IMG/VR virus record: IMGVR_UViG_3300008448_011325
Coordinates: 1-21,699 of that record
Direction: 5' to 3' (one strand)
DNA from: a virus
DNA: 21,699 nucleotides
Shown: piece after piece, positions 1-8,038 of the stretch
How positions within the stretch are numbered: the stretch's first letter is position 1
Layout of the letters: each line of letters opens with the position of its first letter
Notes under the pieces: generated by a model
Databases searched by the model: none
The model's input: the letters and a program-made list of their open reading frames with translations, nothing else
Told to the model about the DNA's origin: nothing
Translations under genes and position numbers: made by a program

Positions 1-659
1 TGAATTCTGTTAAACTTAGTATTTGCATTCCTAGCATTCCTAACAGAATGCGAATGTATCTACAACCTTTATATTCCAAGTTGCTTACTCAGATTGGAGA
101 TGCCACAGATGTTGAAGTTATTTCTCTAATGGACAATAAGATGATGTCTATCGGCAGAAAGAAGTCTCTTCTATTGAGTATGGCAACGGGAAGATATGTG
201 TGTATTATAGACGATGATGACACCGTAGCGGATGATTACATCTCAACTTTACGAGAAAAGATTACCGACGATCTAGATGTAGATGTAATTTGCTATAATC
301 AAGAAGCCACAATTCAAGGCAAGACATGGTTGGTTAAAACAAGTCTGACCCACAATCAAGTTCATCCTTTTGACCAGTTGGCTGTAGATCAAAACGGCAA
401 TACAATTCCTTGTAAGCGACCACCGTGGCAATGGTGTTTATGGAAGCGAGAGATTGCTCAGGCGGTAGCCTTTGGCGATTCTAATTGGGCAGAAGATGCA
501 GCATTTACTCTTGACGCTTGCAAAAAGGCAAAGACAGAACTTGTTATTGATAAAGTTATGTGTTACTATAGTTGGTCTCCAACAGTAACTGAAACACAAA
601 GACCGCAGAATCCCGTATCTGTAGAAAACATGGAAAGAGTGAGGATTAACAATGGCTGA
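1..659 (+). CDS. Family 2 (GT-A) glycosyltransferase, 5' end at window edge
   Basis: Likely transfers a sugar from a nucleotide-sugar donor during glycan assembly. The reading frame is open to the left edge. Before the first in-window ATG (base 48) it encodes NSVKLSICIPSIPNR, the classic first beta-strand of GT2 enzymes (LSIxIPS), so the ATG at 48 is too late. The codon spanning the edge is xTG, so the true start is probably the base just before the window. The run IDDDDT, about 60 residues in, is the metal-binding DxD-type motif, and the later WAEDAAF resembles the GT2 acceptor/base region (ED). At about 218 aa it is shorter than many GT2 proteins (250-300 aa), a compact catalytic domain with no membrane segment. 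Its stop overlaps the next start by 8 bp, placing it first in view of the glycan operon. Donor and acceptor cannot be told. Confidence 0.8.
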   Translation, partial: NSVKLSICIPSIPNRMRMYLQPLYSKLLTQIGDATDVEVISLMDNKMMSIGRKKSLLLSMATGRYVCIIDDDDTVADDYISTLREKITDDLDVDVICYNQEATIQGKTWLVKTSLTHNQVHPFDQLAVDQNGNTIPCKRPPWQWCLWKREIAQAVAFGDSNWAEDAAFTLDACKKAKTELVIDKVMCYYSWSPTVTETQRPQNPVSVENMERVRINNG

Positions 660-1611
660 GAATGGTGTAAGAATTTACATGTCACGCATGAGGGATGTTC
701 CTCTTTTGTATCGCAGTCTTAGTATGCTTGGATGGAATTTCAAGCATATCAGAGAATATCCTATTGTGATTTTTCACGATGATATTGATAAGGGAACCAT
801 TTCCAATCTTATGGTATCTCTACATCAGAACTTGGGATTCATTCCAAATCTGAAGTTTGAGCGTTTGGATTTTGTAATGCCTGAATGGGTTTCAGAAGAT
901 CCAGCAAAGTATACTGTTCCTTTGGATCAGGCTTGGATGGGATATCGCCACATGTGCCGTTATCATTCGGGTGGTATTTACCGCGATCCTCGTCTTCTAC
1001 AATACGATTATTATTGGAGATTAGATTCCGATTCTTACATCTATTCACCGATCAATTACGATCCGTTTGAATACATGGCAAAGAATGATAAAGAATATGC
1101 TTTCATGGCAACCGAAGACGGAGAAGTTCCAAGTGTTGCTGAAGGACTTTGGGATGAAACTGAGCGGTTTATGAAGGCTCACAACATTCCGATGACTAAA
1201 GACCTTGAGGACAGCATGGTTGACGGAAAGTGGAGTTGTCGGTTGTTCTATACAAACTTTGAAATTGCCAAGTTCTCGTTCTTCAGAAGCGAAAAGTATA
1301 TGGCATACTTTGACCAGTTAGATCAGACAGGCAACATCTTCTATAAGAGATGGGGCGATGCTCCAATCCATTGGCTAGGTGTAAAGATGTTGTTAGACCC
1401 AAGCAAGGTTTGGGCGGTTAACGATATCACCTATCAGCACAATGCTTGGATACGCAACATGAGTGCTCTGCCCAACAAGGAAATCCCCGAGAAGATTATG
1501 AACTTGGTTGATGGAAATCTTCAACATCGTTACAGCCGTCTAGAAAGAATCACTTTTGGTTTGAATAGATATAGAGCAGGCGGTCCTGATTGGTTGAATT
1601 GGGGCGAGTGA
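652..1611 (+). CDS. GT15-like alpha-mannosyltransferase (Kre2/Mnt1/Ktr type), copy 1
   Basis: Resembles the fungal alpha-1,2-mannosyltransferases of CAZy family GT15, which use GDP-mannose and Mn2+. Family-like segments in order: YRHMCRYHSG (residues 98-107), YYWRLDSDSYIY (120-131; yeast enzymes have YYWRVEPxVKF here), YDPFEYM (136-142), NFEI (202-205, region of the Glu proposed as nucleophile in Kre2), FYKRWGDAPIH (230-240). There is no signal peptide or transmembrane anchor, unlike the Golgi enzymes, so it would be cytosolic. At 319 aa it matches the bare catalytic domain. A good Shine-Dalgarno (GAGGA, 6 nt before the ATG) supports the start. The next gene is a clear paralog. The family assignment is from motif memory; the exact linkage and donor are inference. 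Confidence 0.75.
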   Translation: MAENGVRIYMSRMRDVPLLYRSLSMLGWNFKHIREYPIVIFHDDIDKGTISNLMVSLHQNLGFIPNLKFERLDFVMPEWVSEDPAKYTVPLDQAWMGYRHMCRYHSGGIYRDPRLLQYDYYWRLDSDSYIYSPINYDPFEYMAKNDKEYAFMATEDGEVPSVAEGLWDETERFMKAHNIPMTKDLEDSMVDGKWSCRLFYTNFEIAKFSFFRSEKYMAYFDQLDQTGNIFYKRWGDAPIHWLGVKMLLDPSKVWAVNDITYQHNAWIRNMSALPNKEIPEKIMNLVDGNLQHRYSRLERITFGLNRYRAGGPDWLNWGE

Positions 1612-1626
1612 GAAAGGATTTATATT

Positions 1627-2520
1627 ATGGAAAACGCTGCAATTGTATACATGACCCGAAAGAACGATCTGTGGATTTTTAAGCACAGCATCAATTTCTT
1701 GTATTCTAATTTCAACAAGGATGCAAACTACCCTGTAGTTGTTTTCTATGATGATTTGAGCAAGGCAGATATAGCAAATCTGCTAACAGAGTTTAGTCTT
1801 TCCTTTGGGTTCCTACCAAACATAAAGTTTGAAAAGTTGGAATTCTCTCTGCCTGAAGGAATATCTGAAGATCCGGCTCTCTATACTCTTCCTCTCACTC
1901 AATTCCGAATGGGATATCGTCATATGTGTCGTTTCTATGGCGGTCAAATCTTTAATCATCCCGCTTTGGCAAAGTATAAGTGGTATATGAGATTGGATTC
2001 TGATTCGTTTATCATGTCCAAAATCACCCGTGATCCATTTGAGGTCATGCGAGTTAATGGATATCAATACGCTTTCATGGAACGAGAAGAATACGATGCT
2101 CCTTGGGCTTGCGAAGGCTTGTGGGATAGCACAAAGAAGTTTATTGAAGCAAACAAATCCACAGTTCTAAATTCAGAATTTGAATGGAACATGGAAGTCT
2201 ACAATACTAATTTTGAAATTGTAGACATGGATTTCTTCCGTGACAACAACTATCAAAACTATTTCAATCATATTGAACAAACACGCAACATCTTCTATAA
2301 GCGTTGGGGAGATCATTGCATTCGTTGGTTGGGCATCAAGATGTTTATGAATCCCGAAAGAGTTTGGTGTCTACGCGATTTCTGCTATCAGCATGGCGGA
2401 GATATTAAGAATATAGAACTCGTTGATATGGATTGTGTTGCTCGTGAACCTGAACCGTTTAAGGGAGGAATGGTTAAGGCTTTAGAGCAAAGAGTTCAGG
2501 GTCTTGCAGTTAATGGATAA
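1627..2520 (+). CDS. GT15-like alpha-mannosyltransferase, copy 2
   Basis: Tandem paralog of the preceding gene, sharing YRHMCRF (98-104), MRLDSDSFIM (121-130), RDPFEVM (135-141), TNFEI (194-198) and NIFYKRWGD (221-229) at matching places. The two diverge most after WGD: WGDAPIH in copy 1 is WGDHCIR here, which may alter substrate or metal binding. At 297 aa it is slightly shorter than copy 1, again with no signal peptide or membrane helix. A purine-rich site (AAAGGA, from about 1613) precedes the ATG. Two diverged copies in a row suggest consecutive sugar additions to one chain rather than redundancy (inference). Confidence 0.72.
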   Translation: MENAAIVYMTRKNDLWIFKHSINFLYSNFNKDANYPVVVFYDDLSKADIANLLTEFSLSFGFLPNIKFEKLEFSLPEGISEDPALYTLPLTQFRMGYRHMCRFYGGQIFNHPALAKYKWYMRLDSDSFIMSKITRDPFEVMRVNGYQYAFMEREEYDAPWACEGLWDSTKKFIEANKSTVLNSEFEWNMEVYNTNFEIVDMDFFRDNNYQNYFNHIEQTRNIFYKRWGDHCIRWLGIKMFMNPERVWCLRDFCYQHGGDIKNIELVDMDCVAREPEPFKGGMVKALEQRVQGLAVNG

Positions 2521-2523
2521 TCC

Positions 2524-3333
2524 ATGAATCTTGTATTAGGCAGCACATCTCAACTGTCTCGTTATTTTCCTGATAACTACGCAAAGGTTTCAGCAAGAGA
2601 ATTGGATTTAGATGCTCTAACCAAAACTAGGTGGGATGCAGTATACATTTGTTTTGCCGAGCAAAGAACTTATCTAGCAAATGCCATAGACGAGAATACT
2701 CGTAATATGTTTTGGAATACTAATGTAGATAAGACTCTACAAATTATAGAGAGACTGCAAGAAGTAACAGATAAGATTGTGTATTACTCTACAGCGGAAC
2801 TGTGGAACAACACATCAGGCCCTGTGAAGATTACAGACCTTGTTTCTTTTCACAAGAACAATTACACCGAGTCAAAGTGGCATATAACGCAAATTCTCAG
2901 AGACAAGGAAAAGTATCCTAAAGTTTCCATTCTCTATCCTTTCAACTTCAACAGCATTCACCGAGGCGATCAATACTTGTTTGGTAAGATTTTTAAATCC
3001 ATCGTAAACAAGCAGCCCGTCACCATAGGAGATGTTCAGTATTACCGAGAACTGTTGCATCCTCAAATGGTGGTTGATGCTAGCATAAACGCTACAGCAG
3101 GTGTGGATGAGATTGTTGGTTCGGGTAGAGTGGTTTATGTGAAAGATTTCATAGAATTACTTTACATGTATTCTGGATTGAGTTATAATGATATGGTTAC
3201 AGAAGATAATACCAGAGAGTCAATCTATCGGAAAAACATTTTCTACTCTGCGGTGCGAAACGAACAGTATGATGTTGATTGTTTGATTGATCTTACCATA
3301 AGCGAATTAACAAACCCGGCGGTGACACCATGA
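2524..3333 (+). CDS. SDR-family NAD(P)-dependent sugar epimerase/reductase-like protein
   Basis: Looks like an extended SDR acting on a nucleotide sugar. It starts with a beta-strand and turn, LVLGSTSQLSRYF (3-15), where the usual GxxGxxG dinucleotide loop is reduced to GxxxQL. The active-site elements remain: YYSTAELW (87-94; Ser/Thr of the catalytic set) and Y114-T-E-S-K118, the YxxxK pair. At 269 aa it is shorter than GDP-mannose 4,6-dehydratase (about 350-370 aa) and nearer the size of reductase or epimerase SDRs. The stop overlaps the start of the ColD-like dehydratase (ATGA), so the two may act in sequence, as the SDR ColC does after ColD. The degenerate Gly-rich loop leaves open weak cofactor binding or a non-catalytic role. 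Confidence 0.65.
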   Translation: MNLVLGSTSQLSRYFPDNYAKVSARELDLDALTKTRWDAVYICFAEQRTYLANAIDENTRNMFWNTNVDKTLQIIERLQEVTDKIVYYSTAELWNNTSGPVKITDLVSFHKNNYTESKWHITQILRDKEKYPKVSILYPFNFNSIHRGDQYLFGKIFKSIVNKQPVTIGDVQYYRELLHPQMVVDASINATAGVDEIVGSGRVVYVKDFIELLYMYSGLSYNDMVTEDNTRESIYRKNIFYSAVRNEQYDVDCLIDLTISELTNPAVTP

Positions 3334-4499
3334 ATAAACCAATAAATCTAGTTCAAGACACTATAGATCAACAAGACATATCATCTTTAATCTCTTGGCT
3401 TAACACTAATCCTCGTTTAACGAAAGCCACTAGAACCGTTGAGTTTGAGCAGGAGTGGAGCAATTGGTTGGGTTGCAAGTATTCAGTATTTGTAAACTCG
3501 GGATCATCTGCAAACTTGGCAATATTCTATGCTTTGATTGTAAGTAATCGTCTAAAGAACAAGAAGGTTGTGTTCCCATGTTTGTCTTGGGTAACAACAG
3601 TTGCTCCTGCAATTCAGTTGGGTCTAGAGCCGATTCTTTGCGGAACCGACAGAGCCAACTTGGGAATTGATGTTGAAGAGTTTGAGGAAATTTGCAAGCG
3701 AGAAAATCCTGCTGCTCTAATGGTAGTTCATGCTTTAGGATTTCCAAACGACATGAAGCGCATTCAAGAAATCTGCGAGAAGTATGGAGTGATACTTCTT
3801 GAGGATTCCTGTGAGAGTGTTGGAACAACCGTGGATGGAAAGAAAACAGGAACTTTGAGTCTTGCTGCATCTTTCAGCACTTACTATGGACATCACTTTT
3901 CTACCATAGAAGGTGGATTGATTTCAACCGATGATTACGAACTGTATAATATTCTAAAGAGCATTCGTTCTCACGGATGGTCTAGAGATTTGGATGAAGT
4001 TTCTCGTATCAATCTTCAACTGAAGTATGGCATTGATGACTTCCGTAACTTCTACACCTTCTACTATCCAGGATTCAATCTTCGCTCAACCGATCTGCAA
4101 GCGTATATCGGTATACAGCAACTCAAGAAACTTGATCGGTTCTGTGATAAGCGATGGAATAATCTTAAACTATACGATAAGTATATCGTAAATCCACATT
4201 GGAAGATTTCTGTGGATCAGTTTGAGTATGTTTCAAACTTTGCCTATCCCATCATTCACCCAAGAGTGCCTGAGATTGTTAAGAAACTAGCCAAAAATTC
4301 TGTGGAGTGTCGTCCACTAATTGCAGGCAGCATTTCCAGACAGCCGTTCTTCTACGAGAGATACGGTTCCAAGAAACACCCGTTTGCCGATGAGATACAC
4401 GATTACGGAATGTATGTTCCGAATAATCCCGATATGACAGAAGATCAAATCAAGTTTGTATCTGACATAGTAAACACATTTACAGTAAGCAAGGATTAA
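3330..4499 (+). CDS. DegT/DnrJ-fold PLP enzyme, ColD/E1-like 3-dehydratase signature
   Basis: Fold-type I vitamin B6 enzyme of the DegT/DnrJ/EryC1/StrS family. The PLP phosphate loop NSGSSAN is at 56-62 and the Asp that contacts the pyridine nitrogen is in LLEDSCES (D159). The key site reads SFSTYYGHHFSTIEGG (181-196): the Schiff-base lysine of aminotransferases is replaced by H188. His at this place marks the 3-dehydratases ColD (GDP-4-keto-6-deoxymannose 3-dehydratase) and AscC/E1, so a deoxygenation step towards a 3-deoxy or 3,6-dideoxy sugar is more likely than amino transfer. Length of 389 aa is normal for ColD. E1-type partners (a flavin iron-sulfur reductase) are not seen nearby, which favours the ColD type. 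It overlaps the SDR gene by 4 bp. Substrate is inferred, not shown. Confidence 0.85.
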   Translation: MNKPINLVQDTIDQQDISSLISWLNTNPRLTKATRTVEFEQEWSNWLGCKYSVFVNSGSSANLAIFYALIVSNRLKNKKVVFPCLSWVTTVAPAIQLGLEPILCGTDRANLGIDVEEFEEICKRENPAALMVVHALGFPNDMKRIQEICEKYGVILLEDSCESVGTTVDGKKTGTLSLAASFSTYYGHHFSTIEGGLISTDDYELYNILKSIRSHGWSRDLDEVSRINLQLKYGIDDFRNFYTFYYPGFNLRSTDLQAYIGIQQLKKLDRFCDKRWNNLKLYDKYIVNPHWKISVDQFEYVSNFAYPIIHPRVPEIVKKLAKNSVECRPLIAGSISRQPFFYERYGSKKHPFADEIHDYGMYVPNNPDMTEDQIKFVSDIVNTFTVSKD

Positions 4500-4502
4500 T
4501 CC

Positions 4503-5510
4503 ATGAAAATTGATAAAGTTGTCTTTAGTTGCTCGGAAGCATTCAGTCCTTTTTGGAACATACAATCTAAGGTATGGAAGACCAAGTTTGGAGTAGAGCC
4601 GGTTTGTCTTTTGTTTGGTGATAAAAAAACTTGTAAGGTATCTGAAGAATACGGAGAAGTCATCGAACAGAAGTATGATGCCGATCTTCCACAAATCATT
4701 CAAATACAATTTTCTAAATTTTATCACCCAAAGGTTGAACCAGAAACAACATGGATAATCGGTGACATAGATCAAATTCCTTTGCAGACCGAATATTTTT
4801 TAAATGATTTGCCGAATGTTCCTGACGATGCGTATGCTCATTTGAACTACACTCTTACTGCTCAGATGCGTCCAGGTATCCGTCCTGATGGTATGCCAGG
4901 CATTTCGCCTGACACTTTCTTGAAGGTTGGTGCATATGTTAATGGCGGCTATGATCTTCCTGGTCATTATCATGTGGCTAAGGGTAAATTGTATGAAAAT
5001 CTATTCTTCCGTGATAAGAGTTTCAAAGAAGTTGTGCAGGGAGTTATTGATGCTCGTAGACACGGTATGGTTACTGAGGATGCAAGAAACACTCTCAATA
5101 AAAGTATTCATGGTGATTATTGGGTCGCTGAAGAAGGATACACATCCGAACAGATTTGGTATGGGTTGAAGTCTAAGAGAATCACTGGTGGTTTCTTCGG
5201 TAAAGAATATCACATCTTTGATGGTAAGATTGATCGTGTTGGTAATGGAACTTGGTTCGATCCAAATGGATGGACAGAAACCGACATAAAGAATATGGCA
5301 GAAAGCAATAAAACTACACCAGAAAATATTGTGCAATACCTGAAGCAAAACAATATAAAGAAAAGAAGCATGCAATGGACAGGTAAAGAATATCTTTATG
5401 ATGTTGAAAAATTAAAGAACAAGGGTTACATGGATATACATTGTTATCGTCCATATCACGAACAAGAGGGGCCTATGATGCGTATTCTTGAAATCGCTGG
5501 CATGATCTAA
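4503..5510 (+). CDS. Possible glycosyltransferase (DxD-bearing), otherwise unknown
   Basis: I do not firmly recognise this 335-aa soluble protein. The segment WIIGDIDQIPL (84-94) looks like the strand-DxD-loop of GT-A glycosyltransferases, where the acidic pair holds the metal and nucleotide sugar. A nearby HPKVEPETTW and a later GDYWVAEEGYTSEQ segment with clustered acids fit, but do not prove, such a fold. The C-terminal part (PYHEQEGPMMRILEIAGMI) seems a distinct conserved tail. No membrane helix or signal peptide is evident. AAGGA lies 7 nt before the ATG. It sits between the dehydratase and the kinase/aldolase, so a sugar-transfer or sugar-modifying role is the simplest guess. Confidence refers to its being a real gene; the function is about 0.4. 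Confidence 0.85.
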   Translation: MKIDKVVFSCSEAFSPFWNIQSKVWKTKFGVEPVCLLFGDKKTCKVSEEYGEVIEQKYDADLPQIIQIQFSKFYHPKVEPETTWIIGDIDQIPLQTEYFLNDLPNVPDDAYAHLNYTLTAQMRPGIRPDGMPGISPDTFLKVGAYVNGGYDLPGHYHVAKGKLYENLFFRDKSFKEVVQGVIDARRHGMVTEDARNTLNKSIHGDYWVAEEGYTSEQIWYGLKSKRITGGFFGKEYHIFDGKIDRVGNGTWFDPNGWTETDIKNMAESNKTTPENIVQYLKQNNIKKRSMQWTGKEYLYDVEKLKNKGYMDIHCYRPYHEQEGPMMRILEIAGMI

Positions 5511-6922
5511 TGAATTTGTTTTGCATATCAGGAAGTTCTGGTGTAGGCAAAACCACAATATCTAAGATCATTCAAAGTATTCTTGGGTCAAAAGATTGTG
5601 TTTGTCTAAGTGGTGATGATCTTCACAAGTGGGAAAGAGGCGATCCCATTTGGAAGACCATTACACATTTGAATCCTGATGCAAATAATTTAGAATTGGG
5701 TTATTCTCATCTTGTTGAATTAAAGAATGGTAATCCTATACAAAGAAGCCACTATAATCACGATACAGGAAAATTTGATTCTTCTGTCAGAATTGATTCT
5801 AAACCGTATATCATTTACGAAGGGCTTCATGCTCTTTATCACAATCCTACTGTTCAAATTTCAGATTTAAACATTTATGTGGATACTGATGAAGATTTAA
5901 AAGTCGAATGGAAAGTTAAACGCGATACAACTAAAAGAGGCCATACTAAAGCCGAGGTTCTAGAAACCATAAAGCGCAGAAAAGATGATGAAGACCGATT
6001 CATAAAGCCACAGAAACAGAATGCCGATATTGTAGTTAAGTTTAGTAAAGATCAGCACTCTTCCATCAAACTGTTATACTTTTGCACTACTGACAAAGGG
6101 CAAAAATTCATGGAACTCGTTAAGGGGTTCTACGAATCAACGAATAACTTTTTACAAATTTGTAAATGGTTGGGATTAGATCCCGCTTTAGTTCAAGGCA
6201 GAGGCGGAAATGTTTCTGTCAAGTCGGATGGCGGAATGATTATCAAATCATCAGGCGCAAAGATGAGTGATATAAATTTGTATCATGGATTTTGTGTTTG
6301 TGATATTCGAAAGGAACCTTTACCAAAATTTGCAGACGAAAAACATTACAATCTGTATATCAAAGGATGTAAAAAGATAGGGGACAGTAATCCTTCTATG
6401 GAAACCGGATTCCATATCTCCATTCCAAATAAAGTTGTTATCCATACCCATCCAATACACCTTAATTCCATACTTTGTAGTTTGGAAGGAGAAGAAGTAT
6501 TGAAAACTCTTTTCAAAGATATTGCGTATCAATTTGTTCCTTACACCACACCAGGATATGAATTGGTAAATCGTATAACACCAAATCTGATAAACACCAA
6601 CATCATTTTTTTGCAAAATCATGGGCTGATAGTCGGAGCAGAAACTCACGAAGAAGCAATAGAACTAACCGAAAAAATTAACAACCGATGTAAACGCTGG
6701 TTGGTTACTCATGTTGACAGTTTCTTGGATTACGAGGATTCTAAAATAAATATGCCGCTTTTTCCAGATGCCGCAGTTTTTCCAAACGAAATGTCTTCAA
6801 CAAACAACTACATACTACATCTGATGACTGGAGCCTGCTTGACTCCAAACTTTTTGAGTTCTGAAGAAGTGAGAAAGTTAAACAGTATGTCGTCGGAACA
6901 ATTCAGAAAGGCTTTAGTATGA
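5510..6922 (+). CDS. Fusion: uridine kinase/phosphoribulokinase-like domain + class II aldolase/epimerase
   Basis: Two enzymes in one 470-aa chain. Residues 1-195 are a P-loop kinase of the uridine kinase/phosphoribulokinase type: Walker A GSSGVGKTT (8-16), SGDDLHKW (34-41), IYEGLHAL (102-109), a lid with KRDTTKRGHT (137-146) and the closing IKPQKQNADIVVKF (165-178). Residues 205-420 are a class II aldolase/adducin domain: GRGGNVSVK (230-238), KSSGAKM (246-252), E298 at the catalytic acid position, zinc ligands H312 and H314 (IHTHP) and H371 (NHG). All key residues of both halves are present, so both may be active: phosphorylation of a small sugar or polyol coupled to aldol cleavage, epimerisation or decarboxylation. 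It starts in a TAATG overlap with the previous stop and ends in ATGA with the nucleotidyltransferase. Confidence 0.85.
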   Translation: MNLFCISGSSGVGKTTISKIIQSILGSKDCVCLSGDDLHKWERGDPIWKTITHLNPDANNLELGYSHLVELKNGNPIQRSHYNHDTGKFDSSVRIDSKPYIIYEGLHALYHNPTVQISDLNIYVDTDEDLKVEWKVKRDTTKRGHTKAEVLETIKRRKDDEDRFIKPQKQNADIVVKFSKDQHSSIKLLYFCTTDKGQKFMELVKGFYESTNNFLQICKWLGLDPALVQGRGGNVSVKSDGGMIIKSSGAKMSDINLYHGFCVCDIRKEPLPKFADEKHYNLYIKGCKKIGDSNPSMETGFHISIPNKVVIHTHPIHLNSILCSLEGEEVLKTLFKDIAYQFVPYTTPGYELVNRITPNLINTNIIFLQNHGLIVGAETHEEAIELTEKINNRCKRWLVTHVDSFLDYEDSKINMPLFPDAAVFPNEMSSTNNYILHLMTGACLTPNFLSSEEVRKLNSMSSEQFRKALV

Positions 6923-7743
6923 AGATAATTGTGCCAATGGCAGGAACAGGCAATCGTTTTGTCGAGAAGGGATATGCAGACCCTAAGCCCCTTATTCGCG
7001 TAAACGGTAAACGAATCATAGAATACATTCTAGAGATGTTTGATCCAAACGATGAAATTGTATTCATCTGTAACGATACCCACCTAGCAACAACTGATAT
7101 GCGAGATGTGCTTCTATCTCTGAAGCCAAACGCCACGATTGTATCCATGCCTCAACATAAGTTGGGCCCTGTGTGGACGGTTAAGGCAGTATACGAACAC
7201 ATCAAAGATGATGAAGAAGTAATTGTTTCTTACTGCGACAATCCTCACCTTTGGGACATGGAGCATTTTAAGGAACATGTTAACTACTACAAGATGGATG
7301 GTTGCATTCTTACTCACTCTGGATTTCATCCACACACCTTGGCTCAAACAAAGATGGCGTTTGTTAAAGATGTGCCGGGAACTCCGTATATTACTGAGAT
7401 TAAAGAAAAGGCGTGTTACACCAACGATCCGATGAATGAACATGCTTCTACTGGCATGTATTACTTTAGACGCGGTGCAGACATCAAGAAATATTTTGAT
7501 CTTGCTATGGAGAGGGGAATTCAGTATAATGGCGAATTCTATGTTACTTTGGTATACAATCTGCTGATTCAAGATGGTTTAAAGGTTGGTTATTACGACA
7601 CTCCGTTTGTTACCGTGTTTGGAACTCCTGAAGAAGTGGAAAATTTTGAGGCTTGGGCAACCATTCTTAAAGGCAAGCAGGTAAAGTCGGTGGATGATCT
7701 AATTAACTGCTATCTGTATTGGGACTCGTATCACAATGACTAA
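6919..7743 (+). CDS. Sugar-phosphate nucleotidyltransferase (NTP_transferase fold)
   Basis: Activates a phosphorylated sugar or related metabolite by transferring NMP from an NTP. Residues 1-26 carry the family signature PMAGTGNRF...KPL: the Gly-rich NTP loop, then K23. YCDN (105-108, D107) supplies a metal-binding Asp at the expected place, after about 100 residues. Later segments (EHASTGMYYF and NGEFYVTLVYN) match the sugar-binding half of capsule and LPS nucleotidyltransferases. At 274 aa it is a single-domain enzyme without the beta-helix of GlmU-like proteins. Shine-Dalgarno AAAGG lies 7 nt before the ATG. Its place between the kinase/aldolase and the HAD phosphatase suggests the three make one activated building block. 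Whether CTP, GTP, UTP or dTTP is used cannot be read from the sequence. Confidence 0.85.
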   Translation: MKIIVPMAGTGNRFVEKGYADPKPLIRVNGKRIIEYILEMFDPNDEIVFICNDTHLATTDMRDVLLSLKPNATIVSMPQHKLGPVWTVKAVYEHIKDDEEVIVSYCDNPHLWDMEHFKEHVNYYKMDGCILTHSGFHPHTLAQTKMAFVKDVPGTPYITEIKEKACYTNDPMNEHASTGMYYFRRGADIKKYFDLAMERGIQYNGEFYVTLVYNLLIQDGLKVGYYDTPFVTVFGTPEEVENFEAWATILKGKQVKSVDDLINCYLYWDSYHND

Positions 7744-8038
7744 AATCATATTTGTTGACATTGATGAAACGATTTGCATTACTCCTGACCATCCTCGGGA
7801 GTATAAGAAGTCTAAGCCTATTCTTGAAAACATAGAAAAGATTAATCGCTTATATGACGAGGGAAACACCATCATCTATTGGACGGCTAGAGGCAGTCGA
7901 AGTGGCATAGACTGGTATGATCTAACCAAGCAGCAGTTGGAAGATTGGGGTGCAAAGCATCACGATTTGAGATGCGATAAACCTTACTATGATCTATTCA
8001 TTGAAGACAAAAGTTTAAGAATAGAGGAATTATCGTGA
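7736..8038 (+). CDS. Small HAD-superfamily phosphatase of capsule/LPS type
   Basis: A minimal, capless HAD hydrolase (100 aa) likely to remove phosphate from a sugar phosphate or similar intermediate. All four HAD motifs are present: I, FVDIDETI with nucleophile D8 and acid D10; II, WTARG with T50; III, K82 in CDKPYYD; IV, LFIEDKS with D91. The size and the WTARG...WG...KPYYDLFIEDK layout match short phosphatases often found beside nucleotidyltransferases in surface-polysaccharide clusters. It overlaps the stop of the nucleotidyltransferase by 8 bp and its own stop overlaps the next start (GTGA), so it is translated as part of the operon. The substrate is unknown. Confidence 0.85.
   Translation: MTKIIFVDIDETICITPDHPREYKKSKPILENIEKINRLYDEGNTIIYWTARGSRSGIDWYDLTKQQLEDWGAKHHDLRCDKPYYDLFIEDKSLRIEELS

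Noticed and set aside
3430-3870. 146-codon minus-strand frame
   Set aside because: Antisense to the PLP enzyme core, whose catalytic motifs are clear.
4317-4775. 152-codon minus-strand frame across two genes
   Set aside because: Overlaps well-supported + strand genes with matched overlaps and ribosome sites; product is not protein-like.
6747-6752. TAAATA string inside the kinase/aldolase gene
   Set aside because: No start codon or gene begins at the fitting distance; likely chance in AT-rich coding sequence.
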